From Arthrobacter sp. MYb227 (GTDB lineage Bacteria; Actinomycetota; Actinomycetes; Actinomycetales; Micrococcaceae), in contig NZ_PCPT01000003.1 of assembly GCF_002975435.1 (NCBI RefSeq), forward strand, positions 310,001-374,000: a DNA stretch of 64,000 nt, read 5' to 3'. Below are positions 48,348 to 56,352 of the stretch, one piece after another. Within the stretch, counting starts at the first letter, position 1. Each line of letters begins with the position of its first letter. The translations under genes were made by a program, and so were the position numbers. Under the pieces are notes generated by a model that did no database searches, had not been told where the DNA came from, and worked only from the letters and a program-made list of their open reading frames with translations.

Positions 48348-48388
48348 CCGTGAGAGCCGTGTGGACAGATTCCGCACGGCTCTCACGG
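48348..48388 (+). terminator. Hairpin ending the aro unit
   Basis: A perfect 14-bp stem (48348-48361 with 48375-48388), 47 bases after the stop. No T-run. Confidence 0.75.
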
Positions 48389-48540
48389 AGAGCAACTAAA
48401 CTTTCTAGCCGATGCATCGGCCACCCGGGCTCAAGAACATTGTGCGCCCGGGGGGCTTACGTCCGCTAGATCACCAAGCAAAGTGGGTCCACGTAGTGAT
48501 ACGTGCGCTAAACTGGATCTTGGATTTTTGATAACACGCC

Positions 48541-48570
48541 CGGGCGGCCGCAATTTTGCGGCTCCGCCCG
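48541..48570 (+). promoter_or_regulatory. GC-rich hairpin in the efp leader
   Basis: CGGGCG (48541-48546) pairs with CGCCCG (48565-48570), with an inner GCCGCA/TGCGGC pairing and a TTT-type loop. It sits 53 bases before the efp start. TAAACT (about 48508-48513) may be the -10. The rest of the 322-base gap (48302-48623) has only the hairpin above and no gene. Confidence 0.45.
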
Positions 48571-48623
48571 CCGCGGCAGTAATGCCGTGCCAGCATTGGG
48601 CGCATACGGGAAAAGAGTAGATC

Positions 48624-49184
48624 GTGGCATCAACCACCGATATTAAAAACGGGCAGGTCATCAAGATTGAGGGCCAGCTCTGGAGCATCGTCGAGTTCCA
48701 GCACGTCAAGCCGGGTAAGGGTGGCGCATTCGTGCGCACCAAGATGCGCAACGTGCTCACCGGCCGTGTCTTGGAAAAGACTTACAACGCCGGTGCAAAG
48801 ATTGAAACGGCAACGGTTGACCGCCGCGACTACCAGTACCTGTACCAGGATGGCGAAGACTTCGTCTTCATGGATCTATCCGACTACGATCAGCTCACCG
48901 TTTCGGGCACAGTTGTCGGCGATTCGGCCGGTTTCATGCTTGAAAACCAGAACGTGACAATCGCCATGCACGAGGGCGCACCGCTGTACGTGGAACTCCC
49001 ACCATCGGTCACCCTGGAAATCACCTACACCGAGCCGGGCCTGCAGGGCGACCGCTCCTCGGCCGGCACCAAGCCAGCAACCCTGGAAACCGGCAAGGAA
49101 ATCCAGGTGCCGCTGTTCGTCAACCAGAACACCAAGGTCAAGGTCGACACCCGCACCGGTGAGTACCTGGGGCGTGTCTCCTAG
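48624..49184 (+). CDS. efp: Elongation factor P
   Basis: A tRNA-shaped factor of 186 residues that relieves ribosome stalling at polyproline. Three OB-like domains are intact. The tip loop of domain I reads [11 protein letters not shown] with Lys32. In Actinobacteria the loop is generally PGKGP and the Lys works unmodified; here the last Pro is Gly. No epmA or other modification gene is nearby. It starts with GTG 48624 and ends one base into nusB. Confidence 0.96.
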   Translation: MASTTDIKNGQVIKIEGQLWSIVEFQHVKPGKGGAFVRTKMRNVLTGRVLEKTYNAGAKIETATVDRRDYQYLYQDGEDFVFMDLSDYDQLTVSGTVVGDSAGFMLENQNVTIAMHEGAPLYVELPPSVTLEITYTEPGLQGDRSSAGTKPATLETGKEIQVPLFVNQNTKVKVDTRTGEYLGRVS

Positions 49185-49594
49185 TGAGCGCCCGCGCCAA
49201 GGCCCGCCGCAGGGCACTGGACATTCTTTTCGAAGCCGAACAGCGCGATGTCTCGCCGCTGGCCGCCATGCGTTTACGTCGTGAAGCAACTGACATCACG
49301 ATCAATGAGTACACCGTCACCCTCATCGAGGGTGTCATGGGCGAGCTGGATCGGATCGATGAGATCCTTTCCTCCTACTCCAAGGGCTGGACCCTAGAAC
49401 GCATGCCCACCGTTGACCGCACCGCCCTGCGCATTGGCGTCTGGGAATTGCTGTTCAACGATGATGTGCCCGATGGTGTAGCGGTCGCGGAGGCAGTTGT
49501 CTTGGTCCGTGAGCTATCCACCGATGAATCACCCGAATTCGTCAATGGTCTGCTCGGACGCATTCAGCAAATGAAGCCGACGCTGCTGGCCTAG
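49184..49594 (+). CDS. nusB: Transcription antitermination factor NusB
   Basis: A 136-residue all-helical protein for rRNA antitermination with NusE. SARAKARRRALDILFEAEQRDV start, VDRTALRIGVWELLF and VLVRELSTDESPEFVNGLLG are family landmarks. GTG 49184 shares its G with the efp stop. In many relatives pyrR follows directly; here 5 kb of other genes intervene. Confidence 0.96.
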   Translation: MSARAKARRRALDILFEAEQRDVSPLAAMRLRREATDITINEYTVTLIEGVMGELDRIDEILSSYSKGWTLERMPTVDRTALRIGVWELLFNDDVPDGVAVAEAVVLVRELSTDESPEFVNGLLGRIQQMKPTLLA

Positions 49595-49642
49595 CCACAA
49601 TGTTTGAATACCGAAGCTAGCCGCACGCGGCACTGCTTCTGG

Positions 49643-49692
49643 AGCCGGTCGGTGAGCCCACTTCAGGTGGGATCACCGACCGGCTTTGCTTT
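49643..49692 (+). terminator. Terminator after nusB
   Basis: A long stem with AGCCGGTCGGTGA (49643-49655) and TCACCGACCGGCT (49673-49685), inner CCCAC/GGTGGG, followed by TTGCTTT. Confidence 0.92.
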
Positions 49693-49795
49693 GCCCACAT
49701 TTAGCGGCTCGCCAACCCCATGCCCCTCCCAAACTCCGAACATAAATCCCTTGCCGTCCCCCAGGCGGCCGATCCGCCACACTATGGCGCAGCAA

Positions 49796-49817
49796 CCGGA
49801 ATGTGAATACATTCCGG
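49796..49817 (+). promoter_or_regulatory. 22-bp palindrome upstream of the OFA-type transporter
   Basis: CCGGAATGT and ACATTCCGG are perfect 9-bp inverted repeats around GAAT. It is not followed by T residues and lies 157 bases before the transporter, so a regulator site is more likely than a terminator. The surrounding gap (49595-49973) has no gene I can support. Confidence 0.5.
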
Positions 49818-49973
49818 CGCGGGGGGATACAACCTCATCGTCAGCTGTGGCACAGTGTGTGCTTGGGTGCAGTTGCCGGTTTCATCACACGTTCCTTCAC
49901 GAGCGCCGCTTACTAACTGGTCACTGTTTCTGGTATCACTTTCGGCATAAAAATCGACACTGAGGAGAAACCG

Positions 49974-51368
49974 TTGAATTGGCTCGACCGCTCCGCCTCC
50001 ATCGCCCCTCCGGGCTTCAATCGCTGGCTCATTCCCCCGGCGGCCCTGGCAGTGCACCTGTGCATTGGTCAGGCGTACGCCACCAGCGTCTACAAATCAG
50101 CACTCATCGGTCACTTTGAGGTCTCGCAGACCGCCATCGGGGTGATCTTTTCCATCGCCATCGTGATGCTTGGACTCTCCGCGGCGATCATGGGCACCTG
50201 GGTTGAACGCAGCGGTCCACGCAAGTCGATGTTTGTCGCTGCCAGCTTCTGGGGTGTCGGCTTCCTGGTGGGCGCCGCAGGAATTTTCACCTCGCAGCTC
50301 TGGCTGGTCTACCTTGGCTACGGAGTCATTGGCGGTATCGGGCTGGGCATCGGCTACATTTCCCCGGTCTCCACGCTGATGAAGTGGTTCCCGGACCGCC
50401 CGGGCATGGCCACCGGCATGGCGATCATGGGCTTTGGCGGCGGCGCACTGATCGCCTCACCGATGTCCACGGCCTTGCTGAAGTTTTTCGACGGCTTCAA
50501 CCCGGCGATCAATGGCGCCGACTGGATTGCCTCGGGCTCCTCGGTCGGTAAACTCTTCCTCACCCTCGGGATCCTCTACTTCGCTGTGATGATGTACGGC
50601 GTCGCTAATATTCGCGTCCCCGCGGCCAGCTGGAAGCCACGCGGCTGGAACCCGAGCACTACCAAGGTCGATGCCATGGTCACCACCGCACACGTCTCGG
50701 CGGCCAATGCCATCAAGACCCGTTCCTTCTGGCTGATCTGGGCGGCACTCTTCCTGAACGTCACCGCCGGCATCGGCATCCTGGAACAGGCATCGCCGAT
50801 GATTCAGGACTTCTTCCGCGGTGCCGATGGTAATTCGGCGGTCAACGCCGCGGTGGCCGCGGGCTTTGTCGGAATGCTCTCGATCGGCAATATGGCCGGC
50901 CGCTTTATCTGGTCAAGCACCTCGGACATCATCGGCCGCAAACGCATCTACATGGTCTATCTGGGCGTCGGCGCACTGTTCTACACGGTGCTGGCATTCT
51001 TTGGCGGCAGCTCAATGCTGCTCTTCGTGGCAATGGCCGTGGTGATCATCAGCTTCTACGGTGGCTCCTTCTCCACGGCCCCGGCCTACCTCAGGGACCT
51101 CTTTGGCACCTACCAGGTTGGCGCCATTCACGGCCGACTGCTCACGGCATGGTCTGCCGCGGGTATTGCCGGACCGTTGATCGTCAATGGGCTACTTGAT
51201 ATGCAGGGCAAGCCCGGCACGATGATGGCCTCAAACTATCTGCCGGTGCTGCTGACCATGGTGGTGTTGCTGATCATTGGATTCATCGCCACCACCCTGA
51301 TCAAGCCGGTGGCTTCCAAGTATCACGAACCCGAAGCAGCACTCACCAGCGCCACCCAGGAGGCTTAA
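49974..51368 (+). CDS. OFA-family MFS transporter
   Basis: A 464-residue transporter with 12 predicted spans: IPPAALAVHLCIGQAYATSVYK, GTWVERSGPRKSMF (MFS motif A), GIGLGIGYISPVSTLMKWFPDR and GGGALIASPM are typical of the oxalate:formate antiporter (OFA) branch. The central loop is long (about 205-240). Substrates in this branch are small organic acids; which one applies here is not evident. The start is TTG 49974 with GAGGAGA before it. A one-TM small protein follows on the next base. Confidence 0.88.
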   Translation: MNWLDRSASIAPPGFNRWLIPPAALAVHLCIGQAYATSVYKSALIGHFEVSQTAIGVIFSIAIVMLGLSAAIMGTWVERSGPRKSMFVAASFWGVGFLVGAAGIFTSQLWLVYLGYGVIGGIGLGIGYISPVSTLMKWFPDRPGMATGMAIMGFGGGALIASPMSTALLKFFDGFNPAINGADWIASGSSVGKLFLTLGILYFAVMMYGVANIRVPAASWKPRGWNPSTTKVDAMVTTAHVSAANAIKTRSFWLIWAALFLNVTAGIGILEQASPMIQDFFRGADGNSAVNAAVAAGFVGMLSIGNMAGRFIWSSTSDIIGRKRIYMVYLGVGALFYTVLAFFGGSSMLLFVAMAVVIISFYGGSFSTAPAYLRDLFGTYQVGAIHGRLLTAWSAAGIAGPLIVNGLLDMQGKPGTMMASNYLPVLLTMVVLLIIGFIATTLIKPVASKYHEPEAALTSATQEA

Positions 51369-51563
51369 ATGTCCGATCAAACTCACCATGCCGGCGCCGG
51401 CGTGCAGGGAAATTCCGCAGCTCGGGTCACCAACGTTGATCCGTACGATGTGCCCACCACACTGGCCACCGGAAAGGTAATTTTCGGCTGGGCGTTGGTC
51501 GGAATCCCGCTGCTTTACGGGGTCATCACCACACTCTCGAAGGTGGGCCAGCTCTTCGGCTAG
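51369..51563 (+). CDS. MFS transporter small partner protein
   Basis: A 64-residue protein with an N-terminal polar half and one membrane span (about 38-57, IFGWALVGIPLLYGVITTL). The ATG directly follows the transporter's TAA. Small proteins of this form accompany OFA transporters in Actinobacteria and are annotated as MFS small subunits; the role is presumed assembly or regulation. Its last codons form the first unit of a 12-bp tandem repeat. Confidence 0.8.
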   Translation: MSDQTHHAGAGVQGNSAARVTNVDPYDVPTTLATGKVIFGWALVGIPLLYGVITTLSKVGQLFG

Positions 51564-51583
51564 TTCTTCGGCCAGCTCTTCGG
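51548..51583 (+). repeat. Tandem repeat, 12 bp x 3
   Basis: Units CCAGCTCTTCGG, CTAGTTCTTCGG and CCAGCTCTTCGG at 51548, 51560 and 51572. The stop codon of the small protein lies in the second unit. Confidence 0.9.
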
Positions 51584-51593
51584 CCACCGTGTG

Positions 51594-51632
51594 CAGGAAA
51601 CTTCAGCAGGAAACTTCAACAGGAAACTTCAA
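51594..51632 (+). repeat. Tandem repeat, 13 bp x 3
   Basis: Units CAGGAAACTTCAG, CAGGAAACTTCAA and CAGGAAACTTCAA at 51594, 51607 and 51620, ten bases after the 12-bp array. It runs into the terminator stem. Confidence 0.9.
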
Positions 51633-51674
51633 CACCGTTCGGTGTGTCATCGGTATGACACACCGAACGGTGTT
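51631..51674 (+). terminator. Terminator after the transporter pair
   Basis: A perfect 20-bp stem (51631-51650 with 51655-51674), loop CGGT, followed by CTTCATTTC. Confidence 0.88.
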
Positions 51675-51790
51675 CTTCATTTCTACCGCGCCCACGCTCT
51701 TGGTCCTCACCTCATCCACGCTTCAACACGCGCTGCTAGACACACCCCCGGGGCACCTTAGGCCAGCTTCATCTGCAAGAATCATCTTTC

Positions 51791-53416
51791 ATGAGCAGCA
51801 CACCGGCCAGTAGTGGCGCAACGATCATCACCACGGACCACCGGGGCATCCCGCTTCACACCATTGATAACGGTGGAGCCCCGGGGTCCGCTGCCGCAGA
51901 ACAAATCTGCACCGGAACACTCAGCTTTGCCGTCGGCACCCAGGACGAACCAATGGAACTATTGGGCGTGACGCACCTGGTGGAACACATGATTCTGGGT
52001 GCTCTGGAACATTTCCCGCTACCGCACGGGGCAGTGGTTGATCACGAATCCATGCAATTTCATGCAACCGGTTCCCCAACGGACGTGGCGGCCTATTTCG
52101 AGGCCTTGGCCCACACCATCAGCAACTTTGCGCAGCTTTCTCGGCGGGATTTTACGCTGGCCAAGATGATCATCAAGGCCGAGAATCCACACGCCTACAC
52201 GGAGTTTACCTCCGGGATGCTCACCTACCGGTTTGGCGCCCAAGGTCCGGGATTGGCCCACCTACATGCGCCAACGCTGCAGGCCCTGACGCACGATGAG
52301 GCCACCTCGTGGGCTAGGACGTGGCTGCATACCGGGCATGCGGCCCTCTCATTCAGTGCACGGCCACCCGCCAAGCTCAATGTTCAGTTGCCCTCGGGAA
52401 CACCGCTTCCCCGCCCCACCCATGTCCCAACGCGACAGAACCCCACGCTGATCGCCTCCCCGTTGGAGGGCGTCGCGCTATCCCTACTGGTTCCTGGCAG
52501 CTATGCCGCATTGCTGGCGGCTGCCCTGGAGTATGAGCTGGTGCAAAGCTTACGCACCACCGATGGGCTCATTTATTCGGTGGAGCAGCTGATCTATCCG
52601 TTGCGCAACGTGCACGTGTCCGCCGCACCAACGCACCCCACCGGCACCGTCACACGTTTCGAAAACAGCAATGCCGTTGACTCTTTCTGCCACGTCGATC
52701 TGGTGCTTGATCCGCTACCGGAGAATACGCTGCCGGTACTCAAAGCCAGCGTGTTGGAATTCCGACGCATCGCGGAGCACGGGTTTAGCACCAACTCGAT
52801 AGCTTTTGCTCGCACGGTGCTGGCCGCCAATCTAGCGTTCGATGAGCCCAGAGCGGCGAGCTACCTCGATCACTACACCGCAGATCACTTGGCCGGGCGC
52901 CGGAGACCGGAGAGGCAAAGCATTGGCAGCCACATGCTGCACACCTCGCTCATCGACTTATCCAACCAGTTGACCGATGTGCTGGCTCGTGCGTTGCCCA
53001 CCGTGTTGGTGGCGTACGACGATAATGCCAAGGTCGGCCCCAAGAAGGCGGCAGCGCTGGGCTTGGAACGCGATAACTTCTCCATCTGGCAGCGCACTCC
53101 CGCTCAGGACGGGCGCACCGTCACGGTGTTCCACCTTGAGGGTGCCGACGAGCATGTCTCCTGGGCGCATCGGAGCGCCAAGGAAAAACTCACCCTCACT
53201 GCTACCCACTTGATGAAGAAGAAACCAAACAAAACGCTATTCATCGACTTGGCAACTATCAGGCTTGTGGGGGTGCGCGAATGCGGATGCATCTGCCTCA
53301 TCGATGAGCTCGGGCGTCACACCGAGATCGACACCGCAGAGTTCAAGCATGCAAAATCCCTGCGCCAAAGCCTGCTGGCCAGCTTCCAGAAGCACATCAT
53401 TCGTGCCTTTCCCTGA
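51791..53416 (+). CDS. M16-like peptidase with an extra C-terminal domain
   Basis: A 541-residue protein. Residues 40-440 resemble one M16 half-pair: inverted zinc motif H62-L-V-E65-H66 in GVTHLVEHMIL, and FTLAKMIIKAE, where E131 is the likely third ligand (65 after H66, shorter than the usual 76). ELVQSLRTTDGLIYSV (landmark LRTTDGLIYSV) matches the M16 substrate-binding R/Y region. From about 440 a distinct domain follows with strands such as FSIWQRT, VTVFHLEG, LFIDLATIRLVGV and CGCICLIDELGRH, resembling a small PH- or PDZ-like beta fold. No signal peptide or TM. Function unknown. Confidence 0.68.
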   Translation: MSSTPASSGATIITTDHRGIPLHTIDNGGAPGSAAAEQICTGTLSFAVGTQDEPMELLGVTHLVEHMILGALEHFPLPHGAVVDHESMQFHATGSPTDVAAYFEALAHTISNFAQLSRRDFTLAKMIIKAENPHAYTEFTSGMLTYRFGAQGPGLAHLHAPTLQALTHDEATSWARTWLHTGHAALSFSARPPAKLNVQLPSGTPLPRPTHVPTRQNPTLIASPLEGVALSLLVPGSYAALLAAALEYELVQSLRTTDGLIYSVEQLIYPLRNVHVSAAPTHPTGTVTRFENSNAVDSFCHVDLVLDPLPENTLPVLKASVLEFRRIAEHGFSTNSIAFARTVLAANLAFDEPRAASYLDHYTADHLAGRRRPERQSIGSHMLHTSLIDLSNQLTDVLARALPTVLVAYDDNAKVGPKKAAALGLERDNFSIWQRTPAQDGRTVTVFHLEGADEHVSWAHRSAKEKLTLTATHLMKKKPNKTLFIDLATIRLVGVRECGCICLIDELGRHTEIDTAEFKHAKSLRQSLLASFQKHIIRAFP

Positions 53417-53437
53417 GCTCTAAAGCGCCAGCGAACC

Positions 53438-54640
53438 CTAAAGCCCCGCAAGCATTTGCGCACGCTGTCTGAAGGATTGATGCAACAACGCTTGTTCCCG
53501 GGCAATATCACGTCCATCCCCATGCCCTGCGGCAATCCTTTGACGCACACTGACAAGATCCATCGCGGTGCGCGTGAACTGCTTCATGGCAGTTGCCCGC
53601 CCCTGAGCCGCGGCCCAATGTTTGGCCGCCTTGCGACCGGCCGGGGTACCAAACATGGCAACCTCTGCCTCGGTAAACCACCCGGCACGCTGATACTCGG
53701 CAAGCCGCAGCGCGGTAAGTCGAAGTTCTGCGCGTTGCAGCAACACCACGGCAACAATGGATGCTACAAAGAGCGGAACCTGCAGCAAGAAGTAGAAGCT
53801 CAGGAACGAGTCGAAGAAGATCCCCACCCCGCCGTTCCATAAGAAGTGGCCGAACATTGCCGGCACAATCCCTAGCAGCAGGTACACCGGCCAGCTGCGA
53901 CGATTCCCGCGTACAGCACAAAGCCCCAGCGCAAAACCGGTCCAGGCGGTGAACATCACGTGTGCAAAGGGGGAGAAGAGCCCGCGCAGCACAAAGACCG
54001 CGGCCAAATCTCCTGCGGCACCGGCCTCGGCATAGCTGGAACCGAAGTACAAGATGTTCTCCGTGAAGGCGAAGCCCGCACCGACCATCCCGCCATAGAC
54101 AATCCCGTCGATGGGCCCATCAAAGTGCGCACGGTTGAGCCAGAACACCAGCAGTACCCCGGCCCCCTTGGTCAGTTCCTCAACGATCGGTGCCTGAATC
54201 ACCGCCCCAAAGAGGTCCAAGTCCATGACCCCGGCGGGTTCGAAGAAGAGTTCGGTGAATGTGTCACCCACCAGCAACGCCCCGGCCACCGAGGCGCCGG
54301 CTCCCCAGAGTAGCGCCAGGGCCAACATGCTGCGCGGTTCCGGATCCCACCGATCAACCCAACGTAACCCCACCAGGCATAGTCCCAGCGGCACCATGGC
54401 CAAGAACCCTAGCCAGATGAGAGTCGATGGCCCAAAGATGCTGGCCAGGAAGATCGCCACCCCGGCCAGCAGCACGGTACAAAAGACCAGCGCGGCAAGC
54501 GCCAGCGGGGAGATACGCGCCGGTTTACTCAGGTTTCCGGGGCCGCCAGGGGACCCCGGAGGCCCCGAAACAGTCCCGGTCCAGGGGTCGCGCGGGGATG
54601 GTTCGGGGGAGGAGGCAGGCTGGTGTGAGGTAACGCTCAT
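53438..54640 (-). CDS. PrsW-family membrane protease
   Basis: A 400-residue protein. About 40 Pro/Gly/Ser-rich residues are followed by multiple spans with the PrsW signatures in order: APIVEELTKG (EE motif), AFTENILYF, HVMFTAWTG and GHFLWN. In Bacillus PrsW cleaves an anti-sigma factor. A cytoplasmic helical C-terminus (about 300-400) with GRKAAKHWAAAQGRATAM is added. ATG 54640 is used; ATG 54646 is equally possible. It converges on the M16-like gene with a 21-base gap. No anti-sigma gene is nearby. Confidence 0.87.
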   Translation of the reverse strand: MSVTSHQPASSPEPSPRDPWTGTVSGPPGSPGGPGNLSKPARISPLALAALVFCTVLLAGVAIFLASIFGPSTLIWLGFLAMVPLGLCLVGLRWVDRWDPEPRSMLALALLWGAGASVAGALLVGDTFTELFFEPAGVMDLDLFGAVIQAPIVEELTKGAGVLLVFWLNRAHFDGPIDGIVYGGMVGAGFAFTENILYFGSSYAEAGAAGDLAAVFVLRGLFSPFAHVMFTAWTGFALGLCAVRGNRRSWPVYLLLGIVPAMFGHFLWNGGVGIFFDSFLSFYFLLQVPLFVASIVAVVLLQRAELRLTALRLAEYQRAGWFTEAEVAMFGTPAGRKAAKHWAAAQGRATAMKQFTRTAMDLVSVRQRIAAGHGDGRDIAREQALLHQSFRQRAQMLAGL

Positions 54641-54725
54641 GCACATAAGACTACGTGGCTTGGTCCCTGTGCTAATTTTGATGGAGTAGCAAGACCCACA
54701 CCAATGAGTCAGCAACCTTTAAATT

Positions 54726-54750
54726 CCGTCCAGTGAGGCGGGGAAGGAGG
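54726..54750 (+). promoter_or_regulatory. PyrR-binding RNA motif overlapping the pyrR ribosome-binding site
   Basis: CCGTCCAGTGAGGCGG (54726-54741) matches the PyrR-binding loop (GUCCNGNGAGGC) closed by CCG/CGG. The Shine-Dalgarno GGAAGGAGG (54742-54750) begins on the next base and UUCC of the stem can pair with it. PyrR-UMP binding would hide the ribosome site, giving translational repression as described for mycobacteria. No terminator is present. Confidence 0.72.
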
Positions 54751-54757
54751 CCGCATC

Positions 54758-55342
54758 ATGAGTAACGACGCCACCGCGGCACCGAACTTAGCGCCCAAGA
54801 CTGCCCGGATTGTTCTCTCGAATGAGGACATCGAACGCGTATTGACCCGCATCGCCCACGAAATCATCGAGGCGAACAAGGGCACCAAGGACCTGGTCCT
54901 CTTGGGCATTCCCTCCCGCGGATTCCCTCTGGCTCAGCGCTTGGCGCAGCGTATCGCCGCCACCGAACCCGGCCTTGACCCGGCATCCATCGTCGGTCAG
55001 CTGGATATCACCATGTACCGCGATGATCTACGTCATTCAACCACCCGCACCCCACAGCCCACGCGTCTGCCCGCCAGCGGCATCGACGGCAAGGTCGTGG
55101 TGCTGGTTGACGACGTGCTCTATTCCGGACGCACCATCCGCGCCGCCCTCGATGCGATCGCCGACTTTGGTCGCCCCCGCATCGTGCGCCTGGCCGTCCT
55201 GGTTGACCGCGGACATCGCGAACTTCCCATTCGCGCCGATCACGTCGGCAAAAATCTTCCCACCGCGACCACCGAAAAGGTGCGCGTGCACGTGGCTGAA
55301 ATCGACGGCGAAAACAACAACGAAGTCATCATTGAGGGCTAA
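54758..55342 (+). CDS. pyrR: Pyrimidine operon regulator / uracil phosphoribosyltransferase
   Basis: RNA-binding regulator of 194 residues that binds pyr mRNA with UMP. The PRPP loop is [20 protein letters not shown], with [13 protein letters not shown] and the C-terminal [17 protein letters not shown]. The leader carries its binding motif. It is the first gene of the pyrR-pyrB-pyrC-membrane protein-carA-carB-pyrF operon, with three bases to pyrB. Confidence 0.96.
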   Translation: MSNDATAAPNLAPKTARIVLSNEDIERVLTRIAHEIIEANKGTKDLVLLGIPSRGFPLAQRLAQRIAATEPGLDPASIVGQLDITMYRDDLRHSTTRTPQPTRLPASGIDGKVVVLVDDVLYSGRTIRAALDAIADFGRPRIVRLAVLVDRGHRELPIRADHVGKNLPTATTEKVRVHVAEIDGENNNEVIIEG

Positions 55343-55345
55343 GCC

Positions 55346-56326
55346 ATGAAACATCTACTCTCCACCCTGGACCTTTCGCGCGCCGACGCCATCCGCATCC
55401 TTGATATTGCCGAGGAAATGGCGGCAGTTGGCACCCGCGAGGTCAAAAAGCTTCCGGCCCTGCGTGGTCGCACAGTAGTCAACCTCTTCTTTGAGGATTC
55501 CACCCGCACCCGGATCTCCTTTGAGGCGGCCGCCAAGCGTTTGAGCGCCGATGTCATCAATTTCTCCGCCAAGGGATCCTCGGTCTCGAAGGGTGAATCG
55601 CTGAAGGACACCGCCCAAACCCTGCAGGCCATCGGTGCCGACGCGGTGGTCATCCGGCACGGTGCCTCCGGTGCCCCGGCCCGTCTTGCGGCCACCGACT
55701 GGATCGATGCCCCGGTGGTCAATGCCGGGGATGGCACCCACGAACATCCAACCCAGGCACTGCTCGATGCGTTCACGCTGCGCACCCACTGGTCAAAGAT
55801 CCACGATCACACCTCACTGGGATCGGATCTGGCCGGCATGAAGGTCGCCATCGTCGGAGATATCCTGCACTCCCGGGTGGCCCGCTCCAACCTCTGGCTG
55901 TTGCGCACCCTGGGTGCCGAGGTGACAATGGTCGCCCCGCCGACGCTGCTGCCGCACGGATCGAATGTCTGGCCGTGCACCATCAGCTACGACCTTGATG
56001 CAACCCTGGCCGGGGGCATCGACGCGGTGATGATGCTGCGCGTGCAGGGCGAACGGATGCACGATTCGTTCTTCCCCAACACCCGTGAATACTCCCGGCT
56101 CTGGGGCTTTGACGATGCACGGCTTGCAGCACTCGATGCCCAGGGCCAGAGCCACACCATCATCATGCACCCCGGTCCGATGAACCGCGGGCTGGAAATT
56201 TCCTCGGCCGCCGCCGATTCGCCACGCTCCACCGTGCTTGAACAGGTTTCCAACGGTGTTGCGGTGCGCATGGCCGTCCTCTATCTACTGCTATCGGGGG
56301 ACCAGCAGCGTCCCGCCGGCCTCTAA
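55346..56326 (+). CDS. pyrB: Aspartate carbamoyltransferase catalytic subunit
   Basis: A 326-residue enzyme that condenses carbamoyl phosphate with aspartate. [13 protein letters not shown] (carbamoyl phosphate site), [27 protein letters not shown] and MHPGPMNRG are all intact. No pyrI regulatory subunit gene is present, as usual for actinobacteria. Confidence 0.97.
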   Translation: MKHLLSTLDLSRADAIRILDIAEEMAAVGTREVKKLPALRGRTVVNLFFEDSTRTRISFEAAAKRLSADVINFSAKGSSVSKGESLKDTAQTLQAIGADAVVIRHGASGAPARLAATDWIDAPVVNAGDGTHEHPTQALLDAFTLRTHWSKIHDHTSLGSDLAGMKVAIVGDILHSRVARSNLWLLRTLGAEVTMVAPPTLLPHGSNVWPCTISYDLDATLAGGIDAVMMLRVQGERMHDSFFPNTREYSRLWGFDDARLAALDAQGQSHTIIMHPGPMNRGLEISSAAADSPRSTVLEQVSNGVAVRMAVLYLLLSGDQQRPAGL

Positions 56327-56352
56327 GAACCTTCGACAAACGGGAGTCAACG

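Noticed and set aside
51231-51587. A minus-strand protein starting with repeated AEEL units
   Set aside because: The repeats are the translation of the 12-bp array on the other strand, antisense to the transporter and its partner.
51548-51632. CRISPR array
   Set aside because: Units are 12-13 bp with no spacers and no cas genes nearby.
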